64,000 bases of DNA from Actinospineispora eucalypti. Its GTDB lineage: Bacteria; Actinomycetota; Actinomycetes; Mycobacteriales; Pseudonocardiaceae. A model generated the notes under the pieces. It worked only from the letters and a program-made list of their open reading frames with translations, was not told where the DNA came from and did not search any database. The translations under genes were made by a program, and so were the position numbers. The stretch's first letter is position 1, and every line of letters starts with the position of its first letter. Positions 34,773-43,304 of the stretch are shown piece after piece. Location of the stretch: contig JACHMT010000002.1 in assembly GCA_014208095.1 (NCBI GenBank), forward strand, positions 434,001 through 498,000, given 5' to 3'.

Positions 34773-36083
34773 CTATCCGGCCAGCCGGGTGGAGATCCGC
34801 TCGGCGGCCAGCTGGCCGGACCGGATTGCGCCCTCCACCCACGGCGCGGCCAGGTAGTCACCGGCCAGGTCGACCCGCTGGACCGGCAACCGGGCGCGCA
34901 GCTCGGCCAGCTCCTGGACCAGGCCGGGCCGCACGATCGGGGTGTACGGGTCGTGCCGGATGACCACCCGCTCGGTGACCTGGCCGACCACCTCCGGGTG
35001 CAGCTTCTCCACATCGGCCTGCAGGCGGTCGGCCAGCTCCGTGTCGTCCAGGTGCTCCACCCGCGCGCAGGGCGCGGCGGTGACCAGGAGCAGCCCGCCG
35101 TCCTCGGCCCAGCCGTCGGCGAAGTAGATCCCGCCCATGGTCATGCCGTGCACCTCGGGCGTGGTGATCACCTCCATGCCGACGGCGCGGCCGCCGGCGG
35201 CCGCCCGGAGCGGGCGGCGGGTGCGCAGGTAGGCGTAGTCGATGCGGGAGTAGTTCACCGAGGTCAGGCGCCGGCGCACCTCCGGCGGGGCGTCCGGCCA
35301 GAGCTGGACCGCCACGTCGGCCGGGGTCGCCAGCACCACCGCGCCGGCGGCCACCGACCCGCCACCGGCCAGGTACACGAGCACCCCGTCGGCCGTTGTC
35401 CGGATGCGGGCCACCGGTGCCCCGGTGCGCACGTCCAGGCGTTCGGCGATGGCGTCGGTCAACCGTCCGACCCCGCCCTTGACCTCGCGCAGCTCGCCCC
35501 GGAACACGCGCAGCTGCATGGCCAGCATGGCGTAGGACAGCCACTCGGTCGGCGTGCCCCAGAGGAACTCGTGCGGCCCGGCGGTGAAGTAGCCGGCGGC
35601 CCGCTCGGTGAGCCCGACGGCGGCGGATCGGGTGTCCAGCCGGCGCAGCGTGGTCAGGTCACCGGGGTCGGCGGGCCGGGCGAGCAGCGCCGGCAGGGCC
35701 GCGCGCAGCACCGACCAGCGGTCCCGCCAGTCCAGTGCGCCGAAGCGCAGCGGACCGGCCAGCGAGCCGTAGTCGACGTGTTCCCAGCCACCGCCGTGCC
35801 GCACGCCCGCGTGGAAGCCGCCCCCGGTGGCCACCACGTCATCGGCGAGGCCCAGCTCGCCGAGCAGGCGGCGCATCTGCCGGTACTGGTGGGTGTGGAA
35901 GATCCCGCCGTGCTCGAGGTAGAACCCCGGCCGACGGTCGGTCCGGATCCGGCCGCCGACGTGCCCGTCCCGCTCCAGCACCACGGTGGACAGGCCCCGC
36001 GCGGCGAGTTCCCTGGCGGCCACCAGCCCGGCGATGCCGGCCCCGACGACCACGACATCCACGGCGGCGTTGCCCTGGGTCAT
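34773..36083 (-). CDS. FAD-dependent amine-oxidase/protoporphyrinogen-oxidase-like protein
   Basis: A 436-residue flavoprotein: Rossmann motif VVVVGAGIAGLVAARELAARG (about 9-29), ERDGHVGGRIRT for FAD, a central substrate domain, and the closing VDLAGDYLAAPWVEGAIRSGQLAAERI. This is the NAD(P)-binding Rossmann-like/amine oxidase fold used for protoporphyrinogen, carotenoid and amine substrates; none can be chosen here. The long upstream reading frame extension is not protein-like, so ATG 36083 is used. It is divergent from the monooxygenase at 36202. Confidence 0.9.
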   Translation of the reverse strand: MTQGNAAVDVVVVGAGIAGLVAARELAARGLSTVVLERDGHVGGRIRTDRRPGFYLEHGGIFHTHQYRQMRRLLGELGLADDVVATGGGFHAGVRHGGGWEHVDYGSLAGPLRFGALDWRDRWSVLRAALPALLARPADPGDLTTLRRLDTRSAAVGLTERAAGYFTAGPHEFLWGTPTEWLSYAMLAMQLRVFRGELREVKGGVGRLTDAIAERLDVRTGAPVARIRTTADGVLVYLAGGGSVAAGAVVLATPADVAVQLWPDAPPEVRRRLTSVNYSRIDYAYLRTRRPLRAAAGGRAVGMEVITTPEVHGMTMGGIYFADGWAEDGGLLLVTAAPCARVEHLDDTELADRLQADVEKLHPEVVGQVTERVVIRHDPYTPIVRPGLVQELAELRARLPVQRVDLAGDYLAAPWVEGAIRSGQLAAERISTRLAG

Positions 36084-36201
36084 GGGGTACGACCCTACGA
36101 ATCGGGCGGTCGCGGTGGATCTCCCCGCGGGAGGGTTTTCGCCCCTCCTCCGAGCGATGCTCGGTTTGACAACCCGTACCCGAGGCTTGACGCTGGCTTG
36201 C

Positions 36202-37797
36202 ATGTTCGACGTCGTGGTCGTCGGGGCCGGTTTCTCCGGCCTGTACCTGCTGCACCGGCTGCGTGAGCAGGGGCTTTCGGTGCGGGTGCTGGAGGCGGCG
36301 GACGGCGTCGGCGGCACCTGGTACTGGAACCGGTACCCGGGGGCGCGCTGCGACGTGGACGCGGTCGAGTACGGCTTCTCCTTCTCCCCGGAGCTGGACC
36401 GGACCTGGCGGTGGGACGAGCGCTACGCCACCCAGGAGCGGATCCTGGAGTACCTCGACCACGTGGCGGACACCTACGACCTGCGCCGGGACATCACCTT
36501 CGGCACCCGGGTGGCCGGGGCGACCTGGGACGAGGGCGCCGCGCGCTGGACGGTGCGCACCGAGGGCGGCGACGAGCTGACCGCCCGGTTCGTGGTGATG
36601 GCCACGGGCTGCCTGTCCAAGCCCAAGAAGCCCGACATCCCGGGGATCGAGTCGTTCGCCGGGCCGACCTACTTCACCTCCACCTGGCCGCACGAGGGGG
36701 TGGACTTCACCGGGCGGCGGGTGGCCGTGATCGGCACCGGCTCCTCGGGCGTGCAGGCCATCCCGCGCATCGCCGAGCAGGCCGCGCGGCTGCACGTCTT
36801 CCAGCGCACCGCCAACTTCATCGTGCCGGCGGGCAACCACGAGCTGACCGAGGACGACCACGACCCGGACACGCTCGCCGCGCGCCGCGCGAGCGGCATG
36901 GCCTGCCCGCTGGGCCTGGCCTTCGAGTTCACCGAGACCAACCTGAAGAACGCGGTGGACCTGCCGGAGGCCGAGCGCACCGCCGAGTTCGAGCGGCTGT
37001 GGAACCGGGGCGGCCTGCCCATGATGCTGGGCTTCGCCGACCTGCTGGTGGACGAGCGGGCCAACCGGATGGTGGCCGAGTTCATCGCCGAGAAGATCCG
37101 CCGGCGGGTGCACGACCCCGAGGTGGCCGCGGCCCTCATCCCGTCCGGGTTCCCGGTCGGCGCCAAACGGCTGTGCGTGGACATCGACTACTACGAGGCG
37201 TTCAACCGGGACAACGTGAAGCTGGTCGACCTGAGGGCCACCCCGATCGAGCGGGTGACCCCGGCCGGCATCCAAGTGGGCGGCACCGAGATACCGGTGG
37301 ACGACCTGGTGCTGGCCACCGGGTTCGACGCGCTCACCGGGGCGCTCACCGCGATCGACATCCGGGGGAAGGACGGGCTGCGCCTCACCGAGGCCTGGGA
37401 GCACGGCCCGCGCACCTATTTGGGCCTGTGTGTGGCCGGGTTCCCCAACCTGTTCGCGGTGGCGGCCGGGCCGGGCAGCCCCGGGGTGCTGAGCAACATG
37501 CGGGTGTCCATCGAGCAGCACGTGGACTGGATCACCGACTGCGTGCGGTACGTGGACGAGCAGGGCATGGGCCGGATCGAGGCCACCGAGCAGGCGCAGG
37601 ACCAGTGGGTGGAGCACGTGCGCGAGGTGGGCGACACCACCCTCTTCCCCCGGGCCAACTCCTGGTACGTGGGCGCCAACGTGCCCGGCAAGCCCCGGGT
37701 CTTCATGCCGTACATCGGCGGCGTGCCGGTGTACCGCGAGGAGTGCGCCGAGGTGGCGGCCAAGGGCTACGCGGGCTTCCACCTCACGCCCGCCTGA
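36202..37797 (+). CDS. Baeyer-Villiger-type flavin monooxygenase
   Basis: A 531-residue class-B flavoprotein monooxygenase. FAD site VVVVGAGFSGLYLLHRL, the GGTWYWNRYPGARCD stretch typical of Baeyer-Villiger enzymes, and the NADPH site VAVIGTGSSGVQ are all present. The type-I fingerprint FxGxxxHxxxW is found as F152-A-G-P-T-Y-F158-T-S-T-W162, with Phe where His is expected, which may change reactivity or NADP positioning. It would convert a ketone to an ester or lactone. An MBL-fold hydrolase gene converges 4 bp away. Start ATG 36202 was chosen because upstream sequence is intergenic. Confidence 0.92.
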   Translation: MFDVVVVGAGFSGLYLLHRLREQGLSVRVLEAADGVGGTWYWNRYPGARCDVDAVEYGFSFSPELDRTWRWDERYATQERILEYLDHVADTYDLRRDITFGTRVAGATWDEGAARWTVRTEGGDELTARFVVMATGCLSKPKKPDIPGIESFAGPTYFTSTWPHEGVDFTGRRVAVIGTGSSGVQAIPRIAEQAARLHVFQRTANFIVPAGNHELTEDDHDPDTLAARRASGMACPLGLAFEFTETNLKNAVDLPEAERTAEFERLWNRGGLPMMLGFADLLVDERANRMVAEFIAEKIRRRVHDPEVAAALIPSGFPVGAKRLCVDIDYYEAFNRDNVKLVDLRATPIERVTPAGIQVGGTEIPVDDLVLATGFDALTGALTAIDIRGKDGLRLTEAWEHGPRTYLGLCVAGFPNLFAVAAGPGSPGVLSNMRVSIEQHVDWITDCVRYVDEQGMGRIEATEQAQDQWVEHVREVGDTTLFPRANSWYVGANVPGKPRVFMPYIGGVPVYREECAEVAAKGYAGFHLTPA

Positions 37798-37801
37798 CCG
37801 G

Positions 37802-38563
37802 TCAGCGCCGGGTCGCCAGGTACCCCTCGGCGATCTCGGCCAGGCGGGCGCCGTCGAAGCTGGCCTCGTGCCCGGCGTGCACGGTGTCGATCTCCAGGCC
37901 GAGCAGGCGCCGCATGGTGTCGCGGTACTGGCCGATGTCGCTGCCGTCCAGCTGGTCCAGCAACTGCTCGTCGTAGATCACGTCACCGGCGAACAGGGTC
38001 CGGTTGGCCCGGTCGTAGAGGCCGATGCTGCCCGGGCTGTGGCCGGGCAGGTGCAGCACGTGCAGCGCGCGATCGCCGAGTTCGACCAGGTCGCCTTCGC
38101 GCAGCTCACGGGTCGGCCGGACCGGGCGCAGCCGGTACTCCTCGGGTCGGTAGCCCGCCTCGGGCAACGCGTCCAGGAGCAGCGGCGGAAGGGCGGCCGA
38201 CTCGGCCGGGTGCATGCCGAGCAGCCGGCCCAGGGGTGGGCCGAGCAGTGAACCCCGGCTGGCGACGCCCACCGGCTCGGCCGGGTGCGCCCAGCGCTCG
38301 GTGAACTCGTGCGCCGAGCCCATGTGGTCCAGGTGGGCGTGGGTCAGCACCAGCACCGGCTCCCGCTCGCCGACCAGCTCGGGCAGCACCGCGCGCAGCG
38401 AGGCGACGCCCAGCCCGGCGTCCACCAGCAGGTCCCGCTCGGTACCCCGGATGTGCCAGCAGTTGGCGCGAAGCAACGGGTGCACGTGCGGCTCGGTGAT
38501 CAGGGTGATCGCCTCGTCCACCGGGGTGGCGGTGAACCAGCGGTCCACGACCGGCAGGGTCAC
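37802..38563 (-). CDS. MBL-fold metallo-hydrolase
   Basis: A 253-residue metallo-beta-lactamase-fold protein: metal motif THAHLDHMGS (HxHxDH), then HLPGHSPGSIGLYD, FAGDVIYDE and HAGHEASFDG, giving the full set of zinc ligands. The family includes lactonases, thioesterases and glyoxalase II. GTG start overlaps the upstream permease stop (GTGA), so the two form one operon. A role in opening or hydrolysing the imported compound is plausible. Confidence 0.9.
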   Translation of the reverse strand: MTLPVVDRWFTATPVDEAITLITEPHVHPLLRANCWHIRGTERDLLVDAGLGVASLRAVLPELVGEREPVLVLTHAHLDHMGSAHEFTERWAHPAEPVGVASRGSLLGPPLGRLLGMHPAESAALPPLLLDALPEAGYRPEEYRLRPVRPTRELREGDLVELGDRALHVLHLPGHSPGSIGLYDRANRTLFAGDVIYDEQLLDQLDGSDIGQYRDTMRRLLGLEIDTVHAGHEASFDGARLAEIAEGYLATRR

Positions 38564-39957
38564 CGGGCCCCTACCGGGTACAGCGCCTTCATCAGGCCCA
38601 GGTAGAGCGCGCCGGCGACCAGCGGCCCGACCAGCACGGAGGTGTCCGCGCCGGCGAGCAGCCCGGCCACCGGGCCGGTGTAGAGGGTCAGGTGCAGGCA
38701 CAACGTGCTGGCCAGGGTGCCGAGGGCCAGCGCCAGAATGCCCGCCCAGTTGATGCCGCCCGCGTACCAGATCGGCCCGCCGGGGCTGGTGTCGTGCAGG
38801 GCCAGGCCGCTGTAGCGGTTGCGCCGCAGCCAGATGTCCAGCACGTAGATCGCGCACCGGGGGCCGAGGAAGGCCACCGACAGCTGCAGCACGTTGCTCA
38901 GCGTGCTGGTGAAGTCGGTGACGAACAGGGCGTACCCGGCCAGCCCCATCCCGAGCAGCCCGTTGACCAGCACCGAGGCCACCCGGCCCAGCGGCACGCC
39001 CATCGCCTGCAGGGCCAGCCCGTTGCTGTAGAGGGTGATCACGTTGTTGGCCACCGAGCCGACCACGATGACCAGCAGGAACAACGGGTAGAACCAGCCG
39101 GGCAGGATCGCCGCGAGTGACTTCGCCGGGTCGGTCATGTCCACGGCGGTGCCGGCCAGCACGCCCAGCGAGCCGAGCAGCACCGACGGGATGAACCCGC
39201 CCAGCGTGGTCCACAGGGTGACGGCCACGGGGGAGGAGTCGGTGGGCAGGTAGCGCGCGTAGTCCGCGCTGATGCCCCAGGACAGCGGGGCCGCCGCGAT
39301 CACCCCCACGCCGGTGAGCACGACCGCCCACACCGGCGCCCCGCCGGCCGGCGCGGCCGCGTGCCCCCAGTCCGCGTGGGCCAGCACGAACCCGGCGAGC
39401 ACCAGCATCGCCAGGCTCAGCCCGGCGGTGAACCAGCCGCTGAGCCGGGTGATGGTGGCGTGCCCGTACACGCACAGCGCCAGGGTGACCGCCGCGCACA
39501 CCCCGACCACGGCCAGCCGCGCCGCCTGCCCCGGGGGCTGGCCGGTCCGCTCCAGCACCGCGAACCCGGCCAGCGAGCCGAAGGCCAGGTTGATCGCCAC
39601 GTACCCGACGCCGACCGTCCAGCTGGTCAGCGCGACGGCGGCCGGGTTCCCGCGTACCCCGAACATGGCCCGGGTGATCACGTTGGTCGGCGTGCCGGAG
39701 GAGGTTCCGCTCACCGCGATCAGGCCGATCGACAACCAGAACAGGTTGCCCGCCACGACCACGGCGATTCCCTGCCACACGGTCAGGCCCATCAGGGTGA
39801 GCAGCCCGCCGAGCACCAGATACAGGTAGTTCACGTTGGACGAGGCCCAGATGGCGAACAGCTCGCGCGGGCGGCCGTGCCGTTCGGCGGGTGGCACGTA
39901 GTCGATGCCCCGGCCCTCCACTCGGCCGAACGCGTCGGTCTCCGTGGTGTCCGGCAT
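38560..39957 (-). CDS. NCS1-family nucleobase/cation symporter (cytosine-permease-like)
   Basis: A 465-residue transporter with about 12 membrane segments. The N-terminus RGIDYVPPAERHGRPRELFAIWASSNVNYLYLVLGG and the segment GTSSGTPTNVITRAMFGVRGN are typical of NCS1 carriers for cytosine, hydantoins, allantoin or thiamin precursors. It is co-transcribed with the MBL-fold hydrolase and divergent from a TetR gene; a 16-bp palindrome lies in between. Substrate specificity cannot be stated. Confidence 0.92.
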   Translation of the reverse strand: MPDTTETDAFGRVEGRGIDYVPPAERHGRPRELFAIWASSNVNYLYLVLGGLLTLMGLTVWQGIAVVVAGNLFWLSIGLIAVSGTSSGTPTNVITRAMFGVRGNPAAVALTSWTVGVGYVAINLAFGSLAGFAVLERTGQPPGQAARLAVVGVCAAVTLALCVYGHATITRLSGWFTAGLSLAMLVLAGFVLAHADWGHAAAPAGGAPVWAVVLTGVGVIAAAPLSWGISADYARYLPTDSSPVAVTLWTTLGGFIPSVLLGSLGVLAGTAVDMTDPAKSLAAILPGWFYPLFLLVIVVGSVANNVITLYSNGLALQAMGVPLGRVASVLVNGLLGMGLAGYALFVTDFTSTLSNVLQLSVAFLGPRCAIYVLDIWLRRNRYSGLALHDTSPGGPIWYAGGINWAGILALALGTLASTLCLHLTLYTGPVAGLLAGADTSVLVGPLVAGALYLGLMKALYPVGAR

Positions 39958-39972
39958 GTGGCCTCCACCTTA

Positions 39973-39988
39973 TTGAGCAGACGTTCAA
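39973..39988. promoter_or_regulatory. Candidate TetR operator between permease and tetR
   Basis: TTGAGCAGACGTTCAA is a 16-bp imperfect palindrome with TTGA/TTCAA ends, 15 bp upstream of the permease start and 37 bp before the tetR start. It is well placed to regulate both. Confidence 0.55.
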
Positions 39989-40024
39989 TTGCTTGTTGCT
40001 CGCGTAGTCAATACGGTGGCTGTC

Positions 40025-40654
40025 ATGACGTCAAGGGTGGCGCGGGCGGCCCGCCGGAAGTCGGCACCGGACCGGCGCGCCGAAATCGTCGCCGAGGCCA
40101 CCCGGCTGGCCCTGGCCGACGGCATCGACCAGCTGACCCTGCGCGCCGTGGCCGACCGGCTCGGGGTGGTGAGCAGCCTGGTCAGCCACTACTTCCCGGC
40201 GGTGGACGACCTGCTGGTGGAGGCCTTCCGCACCGCCGCCCAGGCCGACTCGGCCCAGACCTACGCCCAGGTCGAACAGGCCGGCGACCCGGTGGCCGGC
40301 CTGCGTACCATGCTGCGGCTGACCATCTCCGAGGAGCGCGACCGGATCAGCACCCTGTGGCTCGGCGCCTGGTACGCCGGCCGCAAGCGGCCGGTGCTGC
40401 ACGCCGAGGTCACCGCCGAGATGGGTCGCGACATCGAGCGGCTCAGCGCCCTGATCGAACGCGGCCGCGCCGGCGGCGCGCTCCACACCGACGACCCGGA
40501 CGCCAGCGCGATCCGGATCCTGGCGGTCACCGACGGCCTGAGCATCCAGGCGGTCATGCGCAGCACCGTCGACTACCGGGCGGTCCGCGAGCTGGTCTTC
40601 ACCGTCGCCGAACGCGAGCTGGGCCTGCCCGAGGGCGCGCTGGGCGGGGACTAG
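40025..40654 (+). CDS. TetR/AcrR-family transcriptional regulator
   Basis: A 209-residue regulator: helix-turn-helix RRAEIVAEATRLALADGIDQLTLRAVADRLGVVSSLVSHYFPAVDDLLVEAF (about 15-66) and an all-helical ligand domain (TLWLGAWYAGRKRPVLHAEV). This resembles the BetI-like branch. It is divergent from the permease-hydrolase operon with a palindrome in the intervening DNA, so it is probably their repressor and autoregulated. ATG 40025 gives a normal N-terminus; an in-frame start 12 codons upstream would overlap the operator. Confidence 0.92.
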   Translation: MTSRVARAARRKSAPDRRAEIVAEATRLALADGIDQLTLRAVADRLGVVSSLVSHYFPAVDDLLVEAFRTAAQADSAQTYAQVEQAGDPVAGLRTMLRLTISEERDRISTLWLGAWYAGRKRPVLHAEVTAEMGRDIERLSALIERGRAGGALHTDDPDASAIRILAVTDGLSIQAVMRSTVDYRAVRELVFTVAERELGLPEGALGGD

Positions 40655-40680
40655 TGTCCGCGGGACACTAGGCTGCCGGC

Positions 40681-41283
40681 GTGGACACCCGGGGCATGCT
40701 GTCCGACGAGCGGCGCGACCTGGTCGCGCTGCTGCGCACGCTGACCGACTCGGACTGGGAGGCGCCGTCGCTGTGCGCCGGCTGGCGGGTCCGGGACGTG
40801 GTCGCGCACATGGTCGGCATCACCCTCCCGCTCGGCTCGTACGCCCGGAAAGCCGTGCTCGCCGGGTCGGCGGACCGACTCAACGACCGCCTGGTGGACG
40901 AGCTGCGCACCCTTTCCCCCGGCGAGCTGGTCGACCGGATCGCCTCGGCCGCCGACGGCGGCTGGGACACACGGTTGATCCCGTCGATCATGCTGGCCGA
41001 CACGGTCGTGCACCACCAGGACATCCGGCGGCCGCTGGGCCGCCCGCGCACCGTGCCGGCGCCGCGGCTGGTTTCGGTGTTGGAGCGCCCGGACCCGTTC
41101 GCCCGGCCCGGGCGCCGGATCCGGGGGCTGCGCCTGGTGGCCACGGATGTCTCCTGGTCCAAGGGTGCCGGGCCGGAGGTGCGCGGCCCGGGGGAGGCCC
41201 TGGCCCTGGCAATGGCCGGCCGGGCCGTGGCCATGGACGAACTAGACGGCGACGGCGTCGAACTGCTGCGCTCCCGGCTCTGA
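40681..41283 (+). CDS. Maleylpyruvate-isomerase/mycothiol-dependent family protein
   Basis: A 200-residue four-helix DinB-like protein of the mycothiol-dependent group (TIGR03083-like). It shows LSDERRDLVALLRTLTDSDWEAPSLCAGWRVRDVVAHMVG, where the H in VVAHMVG and the later DTVVHHQDIRRPLG are the metal ligands. Such proteins transfer or isomerise using mycothiol. The GTG start lies 26 bp after the tetR stop, so it may be co-transcribed with that regulator. Its 3' end faces a 320-bp palindrome. Confidence 0.85.
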   Translation: MDTRGMLSDERRDLVALLRTLTDSDWEAPSLCAGWRVRDVVAHMVGITLPLGSYARKAVLAGSADRLNDRLVDELRTLSPGELVDRIASAADGGWDTRLIPSIMLADTVVHHQDIRRPLGRPRTVPAPRLVSVLERPDPFARPGRRIRGLRLVATDVSWSKGAGPEVRGPGEALALAMAGRAVAMDELDGDGVELLRSRL

Positions 41284-41304
41284 CCTTCCGGTTCAGCCGT
41301 GGTC

Positions 41305-41625
41305 GGCTTCAAAGAACGCTCGGACCGGCCGGCGTGGCCGGTCTGCCGCGGCTCAGGTGCCGCCCGCCCGGCCAGGCCCCGCGTCTCGTTACGCACCGTG
41401 ACGGTTTGGGCGGCGGCGGGGGCCGAGCCCGGGGTGCGGTTCGTCGACATCGACACCAGTCTGGACCCGCCAAGATCGAACAAGACTCACGTCGATCTCG
41501 ATGAACTGAGGCGGGGCCGAAGCCAATACGACCGTTACCCAACGTAGTCTCCGGCTCGGCACGGATCGACCGCCGACGAGCCGCGGGAACCGGTACACCG
41601 GCCGATCCGGCTGAGCTCAGAAGCC
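41305..41625. repeat. Giant imperfect palindrome between convergent genes (element E)
   Basis: GGCTTC at 41305 pairs with GAAGCC ending at 41625. Inside, 41327-41354 and the reverse complement of 41576-41603 agree over nearly 30 bases, including CCGCGGCTC. Nearest the centre TCGACATCGACACCAGTCT (41444-41462) faces AGACTCACGTCGATCTCGA (41483-41501). The right end enters the stop codon of the reductase gene. Element A shares its order of blocks: AAAGA, GGTCTGCCG(T/C)GGCTC and GCGTCTCG. No gene was recognised in this gap. Confidence 0.8.
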
Positions 41626-42624
41626 GTGCTGGCGACCGGCGAGCATCCGCTCGGACACCCGCGCCTCCATTCCGGCGCCGAACGGGTTGCGGTGAGCCTC
41701 CAGGGCCAGCCGGGCGTCCTCGGCGACCAGGTCGGCATTGATCTGGGCGCCGGCCGTCGCCCCCGCCGCCGCGGACGCGCCGACCTGCGCGGACAGGTCG
41801 GTGACGTTGCCGGCCACCCACACCCCGGGGACCTCGGTGCGGCCGACCGGGTCGGCCGGCAGTTGCTCGCCGACCCCGGCGGTGTGCTCCACCGCCCGCA
41901 GGCCCAGCGGGGCGAGGAAGCCGGCCCGCGCCTCCATCCGGGTGGCCACCGCCACCGCCTGCCTGGGTACCACCGAACCGCCGGCCAGCCGCACCCCGAC
42001 CAGGCGGTCCGCGACCACCTCGAGCCCGGTCACCTCGCCGGTCACCACCGGAATGCCCAGGGCGGCCAGTTGCTCCGCCTGTTCGCCGGTGGGCGGCCGG
42101 GTGTGCGCGAAGTACGTGACGTCCCGGCTCAACTGGCGGAAGAGCAGCGTCTGGTGCACCGACATCGGCCCACTGGCCAGGACCCCGATGGCCTGGTCCC
42201 GCACCTCCCAGCCGTGGCAGTACGGGCAGTGCAGCACGTCCCGCCCCCACCGCTCGCGCAACCCCGGCACGTCCGGCAGCCGGTCCACCAGCCCGGTGGC
42301 CACCAGCACCCGGCGCGCGCGGACGGTCCGGCCGTCGGCCAGGGTGACCGCGAACCGCTCGCCGGCCCTGGTCACCGCGGCGACCTCCCCGGTCACCAGC
42401 TCGCCGCCGTACCGCGCGACCTCGGCCCGCCCCCGCGCCAGCAGCTCGGCCGGTGGCGTGCCGTCGAGGGCCAGCAGCCCGTGCACGCCGTCGGCCGGGG
42501 CGTTGCGGGGCTCGCCGGCGTCCACCACCAGCACCGACCGGCGCGACCTCGCCAGCATCAGCGCCCCGTTCAGGCCGGCCGCCCCGCCACCGACCACCAC
42601 CACGTCGTAACTGTCCTCGGTCAC
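41617..42624 (-). CDS. Thioredoxin-reductase-like NAD(P)/FAD oxidoreductase
   Basis: A 335-residue flavoprotein with FAD motif VVVVGGGAAGLNGALMLARS, redox pair in HCPYCHGWE (CxxC), and C-terminal GVWVAGNVTDLSAQVGASAAAGATAGAQIN. Actinobacterial relatives include thioredoxin reductases and the dithiol oxidases of holothin/gliotoxin type; the CPYC-H arrangement fits either. GTG 42624 was chosen for its GGAGG at 8 bp; other upstream codons are unlikely. It is divergent from an XRE-cupin gene with a palindrome-rich spacer, hence probably under that regulator. Confidence 0.9.
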   Translation of the reverse strand: MTEDSYDVVVVGGGAAGLNGALMLARSRRSVLVVDAGEPRNAPADGVHGLLALDGTPPAELLARGRAEVARYGGELVTGEVAAVTRAGERFAVTLADGRTVRARRVLVATGLVDRLPDVPGLRERWGRDVLHCPYCHGWEVRDQAIGVLASGPMSVHQTLLFRQLSRDVTYFAHTRPPTGEQAEQLAALGIPVVTGEVTGLEVVADRLVGVRLAGGSVVPRQAVAVATRMEARAGFLAPLGLRAVEHTAGVGEQLPADPVGRTEVPGVWVAGNVTDLSAQVGASAAAGATAGAQINADLVAEDARLALEAHRNPFGAGMEARVSERMLAGRQHGF

Positions 42625-42659
42625 CCTGACCACCTCCACGGCCAACCTGCACTCCCGAC

Positions 42660-42694
42660 GCCACATGTGGCAAAGAACCTTGCCGGAATGGCAA
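42660..42694. promoter_or_regulatory. Palindromic operators between reductase and XRE-cupin genes
   Basis: GCCACATGTGGC (42660-42671) is a perfect 12-bp palindrome. It overlaps GGCAA-N6-TTGCC (42669-42684), and a third GGCAA follows at 42690-42694. The set lies 36 bp before the reductase start and 11 bp before the XRE-cupin start, so one protein could control both. Confidence 0.55.
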
Positions 42695-42704
42695 AATGGT
42701 CGGC

Positions 42705-43292
42705 ATGACCGACGGGCAGACCCTCGACGCGGTGGGGCCCCGGCTGCGCGCGCTGCGCCGGCAGCGGGAGACGACGCTGGCCGAGCTCTCCTCGGCCACC
42801 GGGATCTCGGTGAGCACGCTGTCGCGGCTGGAGTCCGGCGACCGCCGGCCCACCCTGGAGCTGCTGCTGCCGCTGGCCCGGGCGCACGGGGTCACCCTGG
42901 ACGAGCTGGTGGACGCCCCGCCCACCGGCGACCCGCGCATCCACCTGCGGCCGGTGCGGCGCAACGGCATGACCATGCTGCCGCTGACCCGCCGCGCCGG
43001 CGGCATCCAGGCCTACAAGCTGATCATTCCGGCCGGTTCGGACCGGCGCGACCCCGACCCCAAGACCCACGAGGGCTACGAGTGGCTCTACGTCATGAAC
43101 GGCCGGCTGCGGGTGGTCCTCGGGGAGCACGACATCGTGATGAAGCCGGGTGAGGCGGCCGAGTTCGACACCCGGCTGCCGCACTGGTTCGGCGCGGCCG
43201 ACCACGAGGCGGTGGAGTTCCTCATCCTGTTCGGCAAGCAGGGCGAACGTGCGCACCTGCGAGCTCGCCCGGCAGCCTCCGCCCCGGATTGA
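42705..43292 (+). CDS. XRE-family regulator with cupin sensor domain
   Basis: A 195-residue regulator. The N-terminal helix-turn-helix (LRALRRQRETTLAELSSATGISVSTLSRLESGDRRPTLELLLPLARA) is followed by a cupin (KTHEGYEWLYVMNGRLRVVLGEHDIVMKPGEAAEFDTRLPHWFG). The His in THEGYEW and the later His likely bind metal or ligand. It probably controls the divergent thioredoxin-reductase-like gene through GGCAA-type sites. ATG 42705 is used; ATG 42696 adds three residues. An MBL-hydrolase gene follows 12 bp downstream and may be co-transcribed. Confidence 0.92.
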   Translation: MTDGQTLDAVGPRLRALRRQRETTLAELSSATGISVSTLSRLESGDRRPTLELLLPLARAHGVTLDELVDAPPTGDPRIHLRPVRRNGMTMLPLTRRAGGIQAYKLIIPAGSDRRDPDPKTHEGYEWLYVMNGRLRVVLGEHDIVMKPGEAAEFDTRLPHWFGAADHEAVEFLILFGKQGERAHLRARPAASAPD

Positions 43293-43304
43293 CAGACTCG
43301 GGGC

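Noticed and set aside
36084..36317. Upstream extension of the amine-oxidase-like gene
   Set aside because: Ser/Arg/Pro-rich and overlaps the divergent monooxygenase start; the FAD motif begins right after ATG 36083.
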